A stretch of DNA of 64,000 bases from Chloroflexota bacterium (GCA_021779955.1 JAJXZS010000033.1:49880-113879), one strand, 5' to 3'; shown: positions 16,676 to 25,753, numbered from the stretch's first letter. The notes: generated by a model from the sequence alone, not told the origin. Numbers and translations are program-made.

Positions 16676-17670
16676 TCTTCGCTGCCTCCGCGCAAGGAGA
16701 GCGCAACTTGATAGGCCCGATACATCAAAGGCTTGTAGACGATATCAACAGCGCCCATGCTGCGCAACACCTCGCCTCCAAATCCGCGCTTGAAGCGGTA
16801 GACGCCCCAGAGTCCCTGGTGGCTCTCTTTTTGGGAGAAATTGTCCTCGAGGATATCCTCGTCCAGGTCGGGGATGCCCCACAAATCGTATTGTTTGCAG
16901 CCTTTCGAGCGCGCCCAACGCATGGCTTCCCACTGGAGCAAATAGGTGGGCATGCGGTTGCGTTCCTCATCCGTGGATGCGCCGTACATGTACCAGGCTG
17001 TGTCTCCGCGGGCAAAAACCATCAGGGCCGCAAGCGGAGTCCCGCCAAAGCCGGCGGTGAGCAATTCGCAATTGCCTGCGGAATGAAACAGATCGTAAGC
17101 GGTTTGATAGTACTCAAGTGAATGGACCGCGAAATGATCGCGCGCGCCTGTCAGCTTGAGCATGGAATGAAAGCGACCGATATCGTCGTCCGCAGCAACC
17201 TCGACCTCTTTTTTGGCTGCCAGACGGACGTTGTAGCGAGTCTTTTGCTTCATGCGGGAAAGAATATCTTCTTCAGAGCCTTCGAGCGAGACCATCACAG
17301 TTCGTTGAGGCTGAATGGGTTTGGCTGCGACCCCATGAGAAGGCGCGTCCGTTATGGGGCTTCGTCCTGAATCCTGCCACCGATCCGGCTCGACTTTGAG
17401 GAAGATGGCCTTCTCTTTTTTGCAGAGCTCGTCCAGTTCCGGCTGCAGGCTGTCAAACGGCCCGCCGACCGGTCCCTTGCCGATGTAGCCTAGCGTGAAG
17501 CCGCCAGGGAGGCTGCGGAAAAGCACCTGAGCCCCCACGTCATCCTTAATGAGTCGAACGGGCTTCCATCCAAACCTGGATTTCAGCTCGCCCCATTCAC
17601 CACTTTGCAAAATGTGAGCATTGGGGAAGCGGGAGAGGAATTGATTCCACTCTGCCAGGGTACAGTTCAT
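16672..17670 (-). CDS. FemAB family aminoacyltransferase-like protein (copy 1)
   Basis: 332 aa, same family and same motif order as the adjacent copy: ILQSGEWGELKSRFGW, RMKQKTRYNVRLAAKKEVEV, and PTYLLQWEAMRWARSKG followed by QYDLWGIPDLDED. The ATG overlaps the TGA of the capD-like gene (ATGA). The two copies differ enough in the N-terminal half to suggest different acceptors or different positions in a peptide bridge, as with FemA/FemB. Its place after three glycan-assembly genes suggests amino-acid decoration of a surface polymer or of peptidoglycan. Confidence 0.87.
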   Translation of the reverse strand: MNCTLAEWNQFLSRFPNAHILQSGEWGELKSRFGWKPVRLIKDDVGAQVLFRSLPGGFTLGYIGKGPVGGPFDSLQPELDELCKKEKAIFLKVEPDRWQDSGRSPITDAPSHGVAAKPIQPQRTVMVSLEGSEEDILSRMKQKTRYNVRLAAKKEVEVAADDDIGRFHSMLKLTGARDHFAVHSLEYYQTAYDLFHSAGNCELLTAGFGGTPLAALMVFARGDTAWYMYGASTDEERNRMPTYLLQWEAMRWARSKGCKQYDLWGIPDLDEDILEDNFSQKESHQGLWGVYRFKRGFGGEVLRSMGAVDIVYKPLMYRAYQVALSLRGGSED

Positions 17671-19565
17671 AACAGATCGATCGAGGTCAATTCAGTCGGC
17701 GGCGTGGATGCGACCGCAGAGCCGGGGATGATATCGTCAACGAGATCGATGATCGCGCCCGAATCACCCTCGACGGAGAACTCGAGAATCTCGTTCACTT
17801 TTTGTACCAGGTTCTCGCCGGTCAGATTGGACGGATCATAGAACATGTAGATATCTGGGTGAGCCGTGGGCTGGAACATGTTACCTTCCTCCCACAGATC
17901 CTCGCTCAGTTTCTCGCCCGGACGGATGCCGGTATAAACGATTTCGATGTCCTTGTTCGGTTCAAGCCCTGAAAGGCGGATCAAATCTTCCGCCAGGTCC
18001 TGAATGCGGATCTGCTGGCCCATATTGAGCACGAAAGTCTCGCCGCCGCTGCCCAAGGAAGCCGCCTGCAAGACCAGGTAGACTGCCTCGGGGATGGTCA
18101 TGAAATAGCGTTTCATATCCGGGTGAGTGATGGTGATCGGGCCGCCAAGCGCGATTTGCCGCTTGAACAGCGGAACGACACTGCCCCGGCTGCCCAGAAC
18201 GTTGCCAAACCGGACGACGGAGTAGGCATTGCCTGTCCGGCGCGCGGCATCGAGCACGATCATCTCGGCCATGCGCTTGGTTGCTCCCATGATATTCGCG
18301 GGTCGGATGGCCTTGTCCGTCGAGATCATGACCAGGCGTTTTACGCCGTTGTTCTCGCAGGCTTTGACCACATTGAGCGTACCCATGACATTGTTGGAAA
18401 CTGCCTCTGCCACGTTGACTTCCATCAATGGCACGTGCTTGTGGGCTGCGGCATGGAAAACCACATCGGGCTTGAAGCGGGCAAATACCGCCATCAAGCG
18501 CGGGAGATCGCGAACATCAGCGATGATCGGGAATGTCGGCAGGTTGGGATAAGCTTGCTGCAGTTCGATCAGCGTTTCGAAGATGCTGTTCTCGCCATGA
18601 CCGAGAAGTACCAATCCGGACGGAGCCCAGCGGGCGATCTGCCGGCACAATTCGCGCCCGATGGAGCCACCGGCGCCTGTTACCGCGACCATTTTGCCGC
18701 TGATGGTGCTGCCGACTTTTTCTTCCTTCATGTGCGTAGGCTGACGGCGGAGCAGGTCGGCAATATCCACTTCACGCAAACGGCTGATATTCACTTTGCC
18801 GCCGATCAGCTCGTAAATACCTGGCATGGTTCGGAAGGGGATCCCCTTCAAGCGGCACACATCAGCAACCGTGCGGATCACCTTGCCGCCTGCGCTGGGA
18901 ATGGCGATGATCACTTCGTCGACAGTCTGTTTGTCGAGCACCTTCGCCATTTCGCCAATCCTGCCGATCACGGGAACGCCGTAAATTTGCTGCTTTTGCT
19001 TGGTCGGATTATCGTCGAGGAAACCTGCAACGCTGAGATTGAGCTGCGGATTCTTCTGCATCTCTTTAACCACCAATGCGCCGGCATCGCCCGCACCAAT
19101 AACCAATACTTTGCGCGATTTACCGGCTTTGGACCCATTGGCGATGGTGCTCACGCTGTCAGCAACAATGCGTATGATGAAACGTGAACCGCCGATCAGC
19201 AAGAGCGAGAGCAGCCAGTCAAGAACAAGCGCGGAACTTGGAAAACCGAAGAAAGCTTTCAATGCTGCCAGAATGACGATTGCCATCGACGTGAAGACCG
19301 AAGCAGTGGTCACCGCGGCAACGATGATCTTCAGCTCGTTGATACTGGCATAGGACCACATGCGCCTGTAGAGCCCGAACAGATAGTACACAACCGGTTT
19401 TATCACCAGGGTTGCGCCGATCATCCAGTACATGGACGGCAGGAATTGATAGAACACTGCGCCAAGTTCAAGACGTAATGCATATGCTCCGAGCACGGCA
19501 GCGACCGTCAGGACGAGGTCAAAAATGAAGTAGGTTCGGTTGCGCAGGATGGTTTTTGCTTTCAT
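17667..19565 (-). CDS. CapD/FlaA1-like nucleotide-sugar 4,6-dehydratase, membrane-bound
   Basis: 632 aa polysaccharide biosynthesis protein. Four to five N-terminal membrane spans are followed by a CoA-binding-like Rossmann domain (VLVIGAGDAGALVVKEM) and an SDR dehydratase domain with GAGGSIGRELCRQI. The active site uses the Met-type triad of this family (STDKAIRPANIMGATKRMAE) instead of Tyr. Such enzymes convert UDP-GlcNAc to 4-keto-6-deoxy sugars for capsule, O-antigen or glycoprotein. The start follows the sugar transferase stop directly. Close to full family length. Confidence 0.93.
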   Translation of the reverse strand: MKAKTILRNRTYFIFDLVLTVAAVLGAYALRLELGAVFYQFLPSMYWMIGATLVIKPVVYYLFGLYRRMWSYASINELKIIVAAVTTASVFTSMAIVILAALKAFFGFPSSALVLDWLLSLLLIGGSRFIIRIVADSVSTIANGSKAGKSRKVLVIGAGDAGALVVKEMQKNPQLNLSVAGFLDDNPTKQKQQIYGVPVIGRIGEMAKVLDKQTVDEVIIAIPSAGGKVIRTVADVCRLKGIPFRTMPGIYELIGGKVNISRLREVDIADLLRRQPTHMKEEKVGSTISGKMVAVTGAGGSIGRELCRQIARWAPSGLVLLGHGENSIFETLIELQQAYPNLPTFPIIADVRDLPRLMAVFARFKPDVVFHAAAHKHVPLMEVNVAEAVSNNVMGTLNVVKACENNGVKRLVMISTDKAIRPANIMGATKRMAEMIVLDAARRTGNAYSVVRFGNVLGSRGSVVPLFKRQIALGGPITITHPDMKRYFMTIPEAVYLVLQAASLGSGGETFVLNMGQQIRIQDLAEDLIRLSGLEPNKDIEIVYTGIRPGEKLSEDLWEEGNMFQPTAHPDIYMFYDPSNLTGENLVQKVNEILEFSVEGDSGAIIDLVDDIIPGSAVASTPPTELTSIDLL

Positions 19566-20987
19566 CTACTGCCCTCGGAATCCGACAACTGCCCCCACAG
19601 TTCTCAAAATGATAGTGAAGTCCAAAGTCAAGCTGCGGTGCTTGATATAGTAAAGATCGTATTCAAGCTTGACGGCATTTTCAGATGTGTTCGAGGCATA
19701 GCGTTGGTTGATCTGAGCCCAGCCGGTCAAACCCGGACGGACGAAAAATCGCGCACGATAGAATGGGATACTTTGCTGGTAGAGATTGACCAAAGTTTGC
19801 TGTTCGGATCTGGGTCCGACGATACTCATTTCTCCTTTAAGGATGTTGAATACCTGGGGGAGCTCATCGAAATGGGTCATGCGCAACAGCTTGCCGAACC
19901 TGGTTATTCGCTGGTCATGATCGAGAGTCGCGCGGGGTTGTCCAAATCTTTGTGCACCCTGGATCATTGTGCGGTATTTGAGAATCTTGAACGTCGTTCC
20001 ATTGATACCCACGCGGTTTTGTGTGAAGAAAATTGGCGTGCCGCTATCGATCAAGATCGCCAGGGCAACGAAAGGGAAGGTGATGACAAGCGCAATGCAC
20101 CCCAGGATACTGACGAAGACGTCAATCAGCCGCTTCGTCGATTCGTAAAATCCGGTGGTGCGCATCTGATCGATGAAAGAGCGCAAGATCCAATCAGATT
20201 GCAGGATGAAGATCGGTACTCTGCCAAACAACTCTTCATAAAGTGTCGGCACGGATGTGATCTCCACCCCTTTCTCTGTGGCCAATAAAAGCGTGCGGAA
20301 AAGTTCGGGGTTCAGTTCGCCGCTGATCGCAAAAATAAGGTCCGTGATCTGGTACTTGTCGATCACATTCAGCAGATCGTCTCCCTTGCCCAAAACAGGC
20401 AATCCTTCGATGGTCGCTTGACTCTTGAGCGGATCGTCATCGATATAGCCGGTAATATTCAATGACGGCAACTGCATTTCGTTGTATGCACGACAAAAGG
20501 CCGTCCCGGCATTTCCCGCTCCAACGACCAGCGCGCGGCGGACAAAGCCAGGAGCAGTGAAAACCCTAATGTAAAGAAAGCGCCAGAGGAATGTGAAAGC
20601 TGTTGCAGCGAAGATAAATACCGCTATTCCCTTTCGGGGAAGCGAATTGGTATCGGAAATAAAGAAGACGACCAGATACAGGGCGAGCGCGAGTGCGGCG
20701 GTTGTTGAAACCCCTTTGAAGGTTTCCTTCAGGTGAGTTGCACGCCGCATGTCATACATATCAACCAGAAAGATGACCCACAGCAGAGGAAGCAGGTAAT
20801 ACCAGACAGGAATACGCTGGCTCAAGAAATCCCAGGAGAAGTTCAGCCAGTCTGCCTGCCCCCAAAAATAAAGGGAGATGAGCAGACCAAAGGCTCCAGC
20901 GAGAATATCCCCAACCAAGAGGATCCATTTCCTCTCGCCGCTTCTCAATCTCCAACGGGGTTTCAAATATTGATTTTCGAAAGCCAT
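19566..20987 (-). CDS. Exopolysaccharide polyprenyl glycosylphosphotransferase
   Basis: Initiates glycan synthesis by moving a sugar-1-phosphate from a UDP-sugar to undecaprenyl phosphate at the membrane. The 473-aa protein has four N-terminal spans, a CoA-binding-3 domain (VVGAGNAGTAFCRAYNEM) and the PF02397 catalytic domain: STKRLIDVFVSILGCIAL, FTQNRVGINGTTFKILKYRT, ITRFGKLLRMTHFDELPQ and GEMSIVGPRSEQ, ending in RPGLTGWAQINQRY. All catalytic Asp/Glu and Arg positions expected of WbaP/CpsE enzymes appear intact. Tight operon spacing on both sides. Confidence 0.95.
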   Translation of the reverse strand: MAFENQYLKPRWRLRSGERKWILLVGDILAGAFGLLISLYFWGQADWLNFSWDFLSQRIPVWYYLLPLLWVIFLVDMYDMRRATHLKETFKGVSTTAALALALYLVVFFISDTNSLPRKGIAVFIFAATAFTFLWRFLYIRVFTAPGFVRRALVVGAGNAGTAFCRAYNEMQLPSLNITGYIDDDPLKSQATIEGLPVLGKGDDLLNVIDKYQITDLIFAISGELNPELFRTLLLATEKGVEITSVPTLYEELFGRVPIFILQSDWILRSFIDQMRTTGFYESTKRLIDVFVSILGCIALVITFPFVALAILIDSGTPIFFTQNRVGINGTTFKILKYRTMIQGAQRFGQPRATLDHDQRITRFGKLLRMTHFDELPQVFNILKGEMSIVGPRSEQQTLVNLYQQSIPFYRARFFVRPGLTGWAQINQRYASNTSENAVKLEYDLYYIKHRSLTLDFTIILRTVGAVVGFRGQ

Positions 20988-20990
20988 CGA

Positions 20991-21992
20991 CTACTTCGCG
21001 CTCCCAGTGTGCAATAAACTCCAGATAAACCCTGATCCCCAGGTGAAATGCATGGTCATAATGGCAAGGGGCACGCCCAAAACCATCGACAGCTTTTTGT
21101 TCCGCAGCGCAGCAGGAATCGAACCTGCTATAAGAGATACCAGGTAGACCGCGATGACAGCCAGCAATAGGATCCGTGCAATTAACCAGAAGATTGAACC
21201 TAATAATAACATCAAAATGCCCATTACAAATAGAGGAGGTAGCGCCTGGCGTAAACGGATCGAGCGCGGGTAGCGCTTCAACATGCGGACTTTCCAGTAA
21301 CCATATGAGAAGTACTGCCTTGCCAGAGAAATCAGGTCGCTGCGGGAATAGTAGACAGCCCGAATTTGCGGATCGATCCAGATCTGCCCGCCGTTCTGGC
21401 GGATCCGGTGATTCATCTCGTAATCTTCGTTGATCTCGAGAGTCTCATCGTAAAAGCCTACCTTGTCGAAGAGCGAGCGACGGAATGTGCCAAACGCGAC
21501 AGTGTCAGCCGGACCCGCCTCGGTTGCCCAGCGGTAGCGGGCGTCGCCAACGCCCAATGGATGTCCCGTGGCGACCGCAATCGACCGGGCGATCCAGCCT
21601 GGGCCGCCTGGACGGATGTCGATCACCCCTCCAACATTGGTGCCCTTACCTTCCAGCAGGGTTTTTACGCTGCGCTCGATATAATCGGGGGATGGAATGG
21701 AATGCGCATCCATGCGCGTGATAATCTCTCCGCGCGCATCGCGGATGGCAGCATTCAAAGCGGACGGGATGATCCGTTTGGGATTGTCTACAACGCGGAT
21801 GTTCATTGCCGAATGAGCCTTCCGGTATTCTTCAATAACCGAAAGCGTGGCATCGGTTGAGTAACCGTCGGCAATGACAACCTCGATCTTGCTAGCATCG
21901 TACGTCTGTTGCGCGATTGCATCCAACAGTAGCCCAATGGTCTTTTCTTCGTTGTAGCAAGGGATGACGATGGATACAACCGGTTCGGTCAT
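20991..21992 (-). CDS. Glycosyltransferase family 2, ExoA-like
   Basis: Membrane-associated GT2 enzyme, 333 aa. The GT-A domain shows VIPCYNEEKTIGLLLDAI, VIADGYSTDATLSVIEEY, the DXD-like MDAHSIPSPDYI and a later EINEDYEMNHRIRQNGG (acid/base ED). The C-terminal part has two to three hydrophobic segments, as in succinoglycan ExoA. It probably adds the second sugar to the lipid-linked intermediate made by the sugar transferase encoded next. Confidence 0.92.
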   Translation of the reverse strand: MTEPVVSIVIPCYNEEKTIGLLLDAIAQQTYDASKIEVVIADGYSTDATLSVIEEYRKAHSAMNIRVVDNPKRIIPSALNAAIRDARGEIITRMDAHSIPSPDYIERSVKTLLEGKGTNVGGVIDIRPGGPGWIARSIAVATGHPLGVGDARYRWATEAGPADTVAFGTFRRSLFDKVGFYDETLEINEDYEMNHRIRQNGGQIWIDPQIRAVYYSRSDLISLARQYFSYGYWKVRMLKRYPRSIRLRQALPPLFVMGILMLLLGSIFWLIARILLLAVIAVYLVSLIAGSIPAALRNKKLSMVLGVPLAIMTMHFTWGSGFIWSLLHTGSAK

Positions 21993-22011
21993 GAAGCAAT
22001 CTCCAAAGAGC

Positions 22012-22692
22012 CTAAGCCTGTAGAGCGAATCCGGTTTGGGGGTCCGACTGGATGGTCAAACCGGTTCCCGTCAGCCTGGATTGGAGCCTTGCGATATGCA
22101 ATCCTACCGATTTCGTCTGACCGGAAAAATCGATGCCCCAGCCCTCACGCATTAAATATTCAGCACTGAGAAATTTTCCGGGTTCGCGCATCAGCAAGAG
22201 CAGCAATTCATACTCGAGCTTCCGCAGGGCAAGCGGTTTTCCATCCACAACAATGGAGTGTTTCTGCATGTCTATTTTGACATTGCCGATTTCAAGCGCT
22301 GCTATTGAGCGTTGTGAGAGCATACGACCCTGGTGCAGGATCGCCTTCACCCTGGCGACCATCTCGCGCGGGTTGAATGGTTTGGCAAGGTAATCGTCTG
22401 CTTCAAAATCCTTGATCGAATTGGAGTTAAGCTCTTTCTCACTGCTGAATATCGCCAGGATGGGTACCTGGTTATTCTCACCACGCAACCGGCGGCATAC
22501 TTCGAAGCCGTCCATACCCGGCAGAACCAGCGACATGACCATTGCATCTGGATGAATGGTTTGGCTCGAGTTAAGCGCGTCGAAACCGGTTTTCACGCTG
22601 AAAATCCGAAAACCCTCGCGCTCGAGATACATCCGTTCGAGGTCAAGAGCGCTCGCATCGTCGTCAACTAATAAGATCGTCTCGGCAGGCAT
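22012..22692 (-). CDS. OmpR-type response regulator with non-canonical receiver (Asp to Ser)
   Basis: 226 aa, receiver domain (1-120) plus winged-helix DNA-binding domain (about 130-226). The acidic pocket VDDDAS is present at 9-14 and the conserved Lys in YLAKPF at 104, but the phospho-acceptor position is Ser54: the segment reads PDAMVMSLVLPGMDG where functional receivers have Asp seven residues before PG. It therefore cannot be phosphorylated in the standard way. No histidine kinase is adjacent. It sits second in the glycan operon, 16 bp after ridA, and may control this operon by a phosphorylation-independent mechanism. Confidence 0.9.
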   Translation of the reverse strand: MPAETILLVDDDASALDLERMYLEREGFRIFSVKTGFDALNSSQTIHPDAMVMSLVLPGMDGFEVCRRLRGENNQVPILAIFSSEKELNSNSIKDFEADDYLAKPFNPREMVARVKAILHQGRMLSQRSIAALEIGNVKIDMQKHSIVVDGKPLALRKLEYELLLLLMREPGKFLSAEYLMREGWGIDFSGQTKSVGLHIARLQSRLTGTGLTIQSDPQTGFALQA

Positions 22693-22708
22693 GATATACG
22701 ACTGCGGC

Positions 22709-23104
22709 CTAGACGTTCAACAAGAGAGCAACGGCTTCGATCTCCACTGCGGCATTCTTGGGCAGGGTGACCTGCATGGCAGACCGGGCCGGCGAATCCT
22801 GCCCAAGGAATTCGGCGTAGACAGCGTTCATTTTGGCGAAATCGCCCATGTCCCGCAGGAAGACTGTGGTCTTGACCACGTTTGCAAGCGAAGATCCCGA
22901 TGCTTCAAGGATATTTTTCACATTGATCAACGCCTGGCGGGTTTCGGCTTCAACGCCGCCCTCGACCAGCGTGTTGGTCTTCGGGTCGATGCCAATCTGG
23001 CCGGATGTAAAAACGAATGGTCCAGCCGTGATGGCTACTGAATAAGGCCCAAGCGCTGCAGGGGCAAGTTCGGTTTTAATGACTGTTCTGATGTGGGGGC
23101 TCAT
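22709..23104 (-). CDS. ridA: RidA family reactive imine deaminase
   Basis: Hydrolyses 2-aminoacrylate and other imines released by PLP enzymes. The 131-aa sequence is typical: GPYSVAITAGPFVFTSGQIG, VKNILEASGSSLANVVKTTV, and the C-terminal SPARSAMQVTLPKNAAVEIE, whose Arg is the catalytic/binding residue of active RidA. The ATG at 23104 is chosen because GGAGAA lies just upstream; a TTG at 23116 would read through it. It is first in the operon that ends with the D-cysteine desulfhydrase-like gene. Confidence 0.93.
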   Translation of the reverse strand: MSPHIRTVIKTELAPAALGPYSVAITAGPFVFTSGQIGIDPKTNTLVEGGVEAETRQALINVKNILEASGSSLANVVKTTVFLRDMGDFAKMNAVYAEFLGQDSPARSAMQVTLPKNAAVEIEAVALLLNV

Positions 23105-23165
23105 GCTTTTCTCCAAGGAATGGTAGATCTATATTTGTCAAGCTTCATAAATGGCATTGCATAAG

Positions 23166-23189
23166 AAGGCGGAGAGTGAACTCCGCCTT
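23166..23189 (-). terminator. Probable terminator after cydB
   Basis: Perfect 9-bp inverted repeat AAGGCGGAG/CTCCGCCTT with a six-base loop, 54 bp after the cydB stop. The T-tract is weak, so it may act as an attenuating hairpin. A TATAAT hexamer lies between cydB and this hairpin (23230-23235), possibly for ridA. Confidence 0.55.
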
Positions 23190-23242
23190 GTGGACATCAT
23201 GGATCCATCCCAGCGGACGGATACTTAAGATTATACCCTAAG

Positions 23243-24259
23243 CTAGTAGTGCAACTCCTCAGGTTTGCCTGAGACACGCTTTCGGAAGGTCCAATAGGTC
23301 CATCCCTGGTAGAGCAAAACCAGGGGTACAAGAACGAGCGCAATTTTCGACATTAGCGCCAGGGTGTAAGGACCCGAAGCCGCATTGTAGATGGTGAGAT
23401 TATTTGCCGCAGCAGTGGATGAGACCATCACGTTCGGGAAGAGCGTGACGAAGATGGCAGAACTGAATAAAATGACCCCAATCGCGGATAAGGCGAACGC
23501 CCAACCGTCGCTTCCGCCGGCCAAGACAAACCTGAGGACGATCAATACTGCCAGGCCCAGCAGAAGCAAGATGCCACCATTCAATCCGAAACCCGTAAAG
23601 ATGCCGCCGAAGGTGTAGCTTGATACGGTCAACGCAAGCGCTGCCAGGATCACGGCTATCCATAGCCCGTTCGCGTAGCGTTTGGCTCTTTCACGAACTT
23701 CGCCCGTCGTACGCAAAGAGATGAAAATCGCACCGTGAAGGGTGAACCCGAACAGAGATACCACGCCCGCGATGAGCGCAAATGGATTCAGCAGGTTCCA
23801 GAAACCTCCGGTGTACTGCATCGAAGCATCGATGGGAACGCCGCGCACGATATTGGCAAACGCCACGCCCCACAACAGAGCGGGGAGAAGCGACCCGACA
23901 AAGATGGCCCATCCGAAAATGCGCCGCCAGGCCAGATTCTCAACGCGCGATCTGAACTCCAATGCAGCACCCCGCAAAATCAGAGCAATAAGAATAAGGA
24001 ACAACGGCAAGTAGAAACCGCTGAACAGCGTGGCGTACCATTGCGGAAATGCGGCGAATGTCGCGCCGCCGGCGCTGATTAGCCAGACTTCATTGCCGTC
24101 CCAGTACGATCCGATGGTATTGAGGATCACCCTGCGCTGTGTATCATCCTTGCCGATCAGCACATGCAGGATGCCCACGCCGAAATCGAAACCCTCAAGG
24201 ACAAAATAGCCGGTGTACAGGATGCCGATCAAAACAAACCAGAGTATGTTCAGGTTCAT
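23243..24259 (-). CDS. cydB: Cytochrome bd quinol oxidase subunit II
   Basis: Subunit II of the bd-type terminal oxidase, 338 aa, membrane-embedded. Family markers are WFVLIGILYTGYFVLEGFDFGVG at the N-terminus, IGSYWDGNEVWLISAGGATFAAFP, FSGFYLPLFLILIALILRG and a C-terminal ASSPYTL-type segment (AASGPYTLALM). It has about eight predicted spans. It overlaps nothing and follows cydA by 9 bp. The enzyme reduces oxygen with high affinity, which suits microaerobic or oxygen-stressed life. Confidence 0.96.
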   Translation of the reverse strand: MNLNILWFVLIGILYTGYFVLEGFDFGVGILHVLIGKDDTQRRVILNTIGSYWDGNEVWLISAGGATFAAFPQWYATLFSGFYLPLFLILIALILRGAALEFRSRVENLAWRRIFGWAIFVGSLLPALLWGVAFANIVRGVPIDASMQYTGGFWNLLNPFALIAGVVSLFGFTLHGAIFISLRTTGEVRERAKRYANGLWIAVILAALALTVSSYTFGGIFTGFGLNGGILLLLGLAVLIVLRFVLAGGSDGWAFALSAIGVILFSSAIFVTLFPNVMVSSTAAANNLTIYNAASGPYTLALMSKIALVLVPLVLLYQGWTYWTFRKRVSGKPEELHY

Positions 24260-24268
24260 GATCTCCTC

Positions 24269-25636
24269 CTATGCCTTTGTCTCGGATGGGTTGACAGTTT
24301 CGGAGCCCGCCCCTGCCCTTGCATACCTGGAAAGCAGGTAGATATCGGCGACGATCAGAATCGTATAGATCAGGATGAAACCGAGCAGCGAGGTGAGCAC
24401 CATACCCGGCGTCAAATTCGGAGAAGCAGCATCCTGTGTCTTCAGCAGGCCAAAGACAATCCATGGCTGCCGGCTCGTTTCGGTCAAGAGCCAACCCAGG
24501 GAATTGCTCAGGTATGGCACGAACAATAGCCAGGGGAATATCCCGAGCCACTTCCTCGTTTCAAGCGGTTTCTTACGCACCAACCAGATGATTGCGAGGA
24601 CTGCAGCGGCGAATAACAGAAAGCCAAAAGCTACCATAAACCGGAATGCCCAAAAATCAAGCATCACGTTGGGAATGTAATAACCCGGACCATATTTCTG
24701 TACGTACTCAGCTTGAATATTCGTGATTCCCTGCACTTCTCCGCTGAATTTCGCGTGGATCAACCACGAGAGCACCTTCGGAATTTTGATCGCGAAAATA
24801 TCTTTCTGCTCCTGCTGGTTGGCGATTGCGACGACAGTGAAGGCAGCCGGGTTCTCGGTCTGCCACAGGTCTTCTGCTGCTGCGATTTTCATCGGTTGGT
24901 AGTTCGGGATTTGCTTTCCCTGCCTGTCACCAAGGTAGATGACTGCCGTAATTGCGATGACTGCAGTGATTGCCGCGATCTTGAACGATGTCTTGAAGAC
25001 CTGGGTCTCTTTCTCTCGGATCAGGTGATAAGCGCTGATGCCAAGCACGAAGAAAGCGGCCGTGGTAAATGCGGCGGATATCACATGCGGAAACTGCAGC
25101 CAGACGTACGGGTTGCCAACAAGAGCACCAAAGTTGTCCATCGCGATGCTGCCATTCGCTTGCTGGGTAATGCCGACCGGATGCTGCATGAAAGAATTGG
25201 CTGTCAGAATCCAAAAGGCTGAGGTGAGCGAAGCCGCCGCCACGAGCCAGATGGCCGTAAGATGCAATCCCTTCGACAGGCGGTCCCAGCCAAAGAGCCA
25301 CACCCCGAGGAAAACTGATTCCAGGAAGAATGCGAGCAAAGCCTCGATGGCCAGCGGCGCGCCAAAGATATCGCCCACAAAGCGGGCGTAACCCGACCAG
25401 TTCATGCCGAATTGGAATTCGAGTACGATACCTGTGACAACACCCATGGCAAAGTTGATCACAAAGAGTGTCCCCCAGAATTTCGCCATCTTCCTGTAAA
25501 TCTCGTTCCCCTTGCTGACGTAGAGACTTTCCATGATCGCGACTAGGACAGACAACCCCAGTGTGAGCGGCACAAAGAAGAAATGATAAATCGTTGTCAA
25601 TCCAAATTGAATCCGGGAAAGAGTCGTTATATCCAC
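24269..25636 (-). CDS. cydA: Cytochrome bd quinol oxidase subunit I
   Basis: Heme-bearing subunit, 455 aa, with the short Q-loop form. Heme ligands are visible: His in TTIYHFFFVPLTLGLSV (b595), His in LQFPHVISAAFTTAAF (b558) and Met in FRFMVAFGFLLF. The Q-loop has KIAAAEDLWQTENPAAF with the conserved Glu. The otherwise near-invariant GRQPW motif reads TETSRQPWIVFG, with Ser for Gly. A TTGTAA/TATAAT promoter lies upstream. Nine predicted spans. Cotranscribed with cydB. Confidence 0.96.
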   Translation of the reverse strand: MDITTLSRIQFGLTTIYHFFFVPLTLGLSVLVAIMESLYVSKGNEIYRKMAKFWGTLFVINFAMGVVTGIVLEFQFGMNWSGYARFVGDIFGAPLAIEALLAFFLESVFLGVWLFGWDRLSKGLHLTAIWLVAAASLTSAFWILTANSFMQHPVGITQQANGSIAMDNFGALVGNPYVWLQFPHVISAAFTTAAFFVLGISAYHLIREKETQVFKTSFKIAAITAVIAITAVIYLGDRQGKQIPNYQPMKIAAAEDLWQTENPAAFTVVAIANQQEQKDIFAIKIPKVLSWLIHAKFSGEVQGITNIQAEYVQKYGPGYYIPNVMLDFWAFRFMVAFGFLLFAAAVLAIIWLVRKKPLETRKWLGIFPWLLFVPYLSNSLGWLLTETSRQPWIVFGLLKTQDAASPNLTPGMVLTSLLGFILIYTILIVADIYLLSRYARAGAGSETVNPSETKA

Positions 25637-25677
25637 CTTTGCCTCCGTCGAATTTGAAAAAAGTGCTCTCTTTAAAA

Positions 25678-25705
25678 ATTATAAGAGGTTCCCGCAAAGT
25701 TACAA
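25678..25705 (-). promoter_or_regulatory. Promoter of cydAB
   Basis: Minus-strand TTGTAA (25700-25705) and TATAAT (25678-25683) separated by 16 bases, about 40 bp upstream of cydA in the divergent cydA/prfA intergenic region. Confidence 0.65.
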
Positions 25706-25753
25706 TCACCGAATCGGCGAATTTACGCCGGGGGCATCAGCCATTCGAAGGAC

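Noticed and set aside
18123..19187. 354-codon open frame on the plus strand
   Set aside because: Antisense to the CapD-like gene, rich in His and Asp as expected for an antisense shadow.
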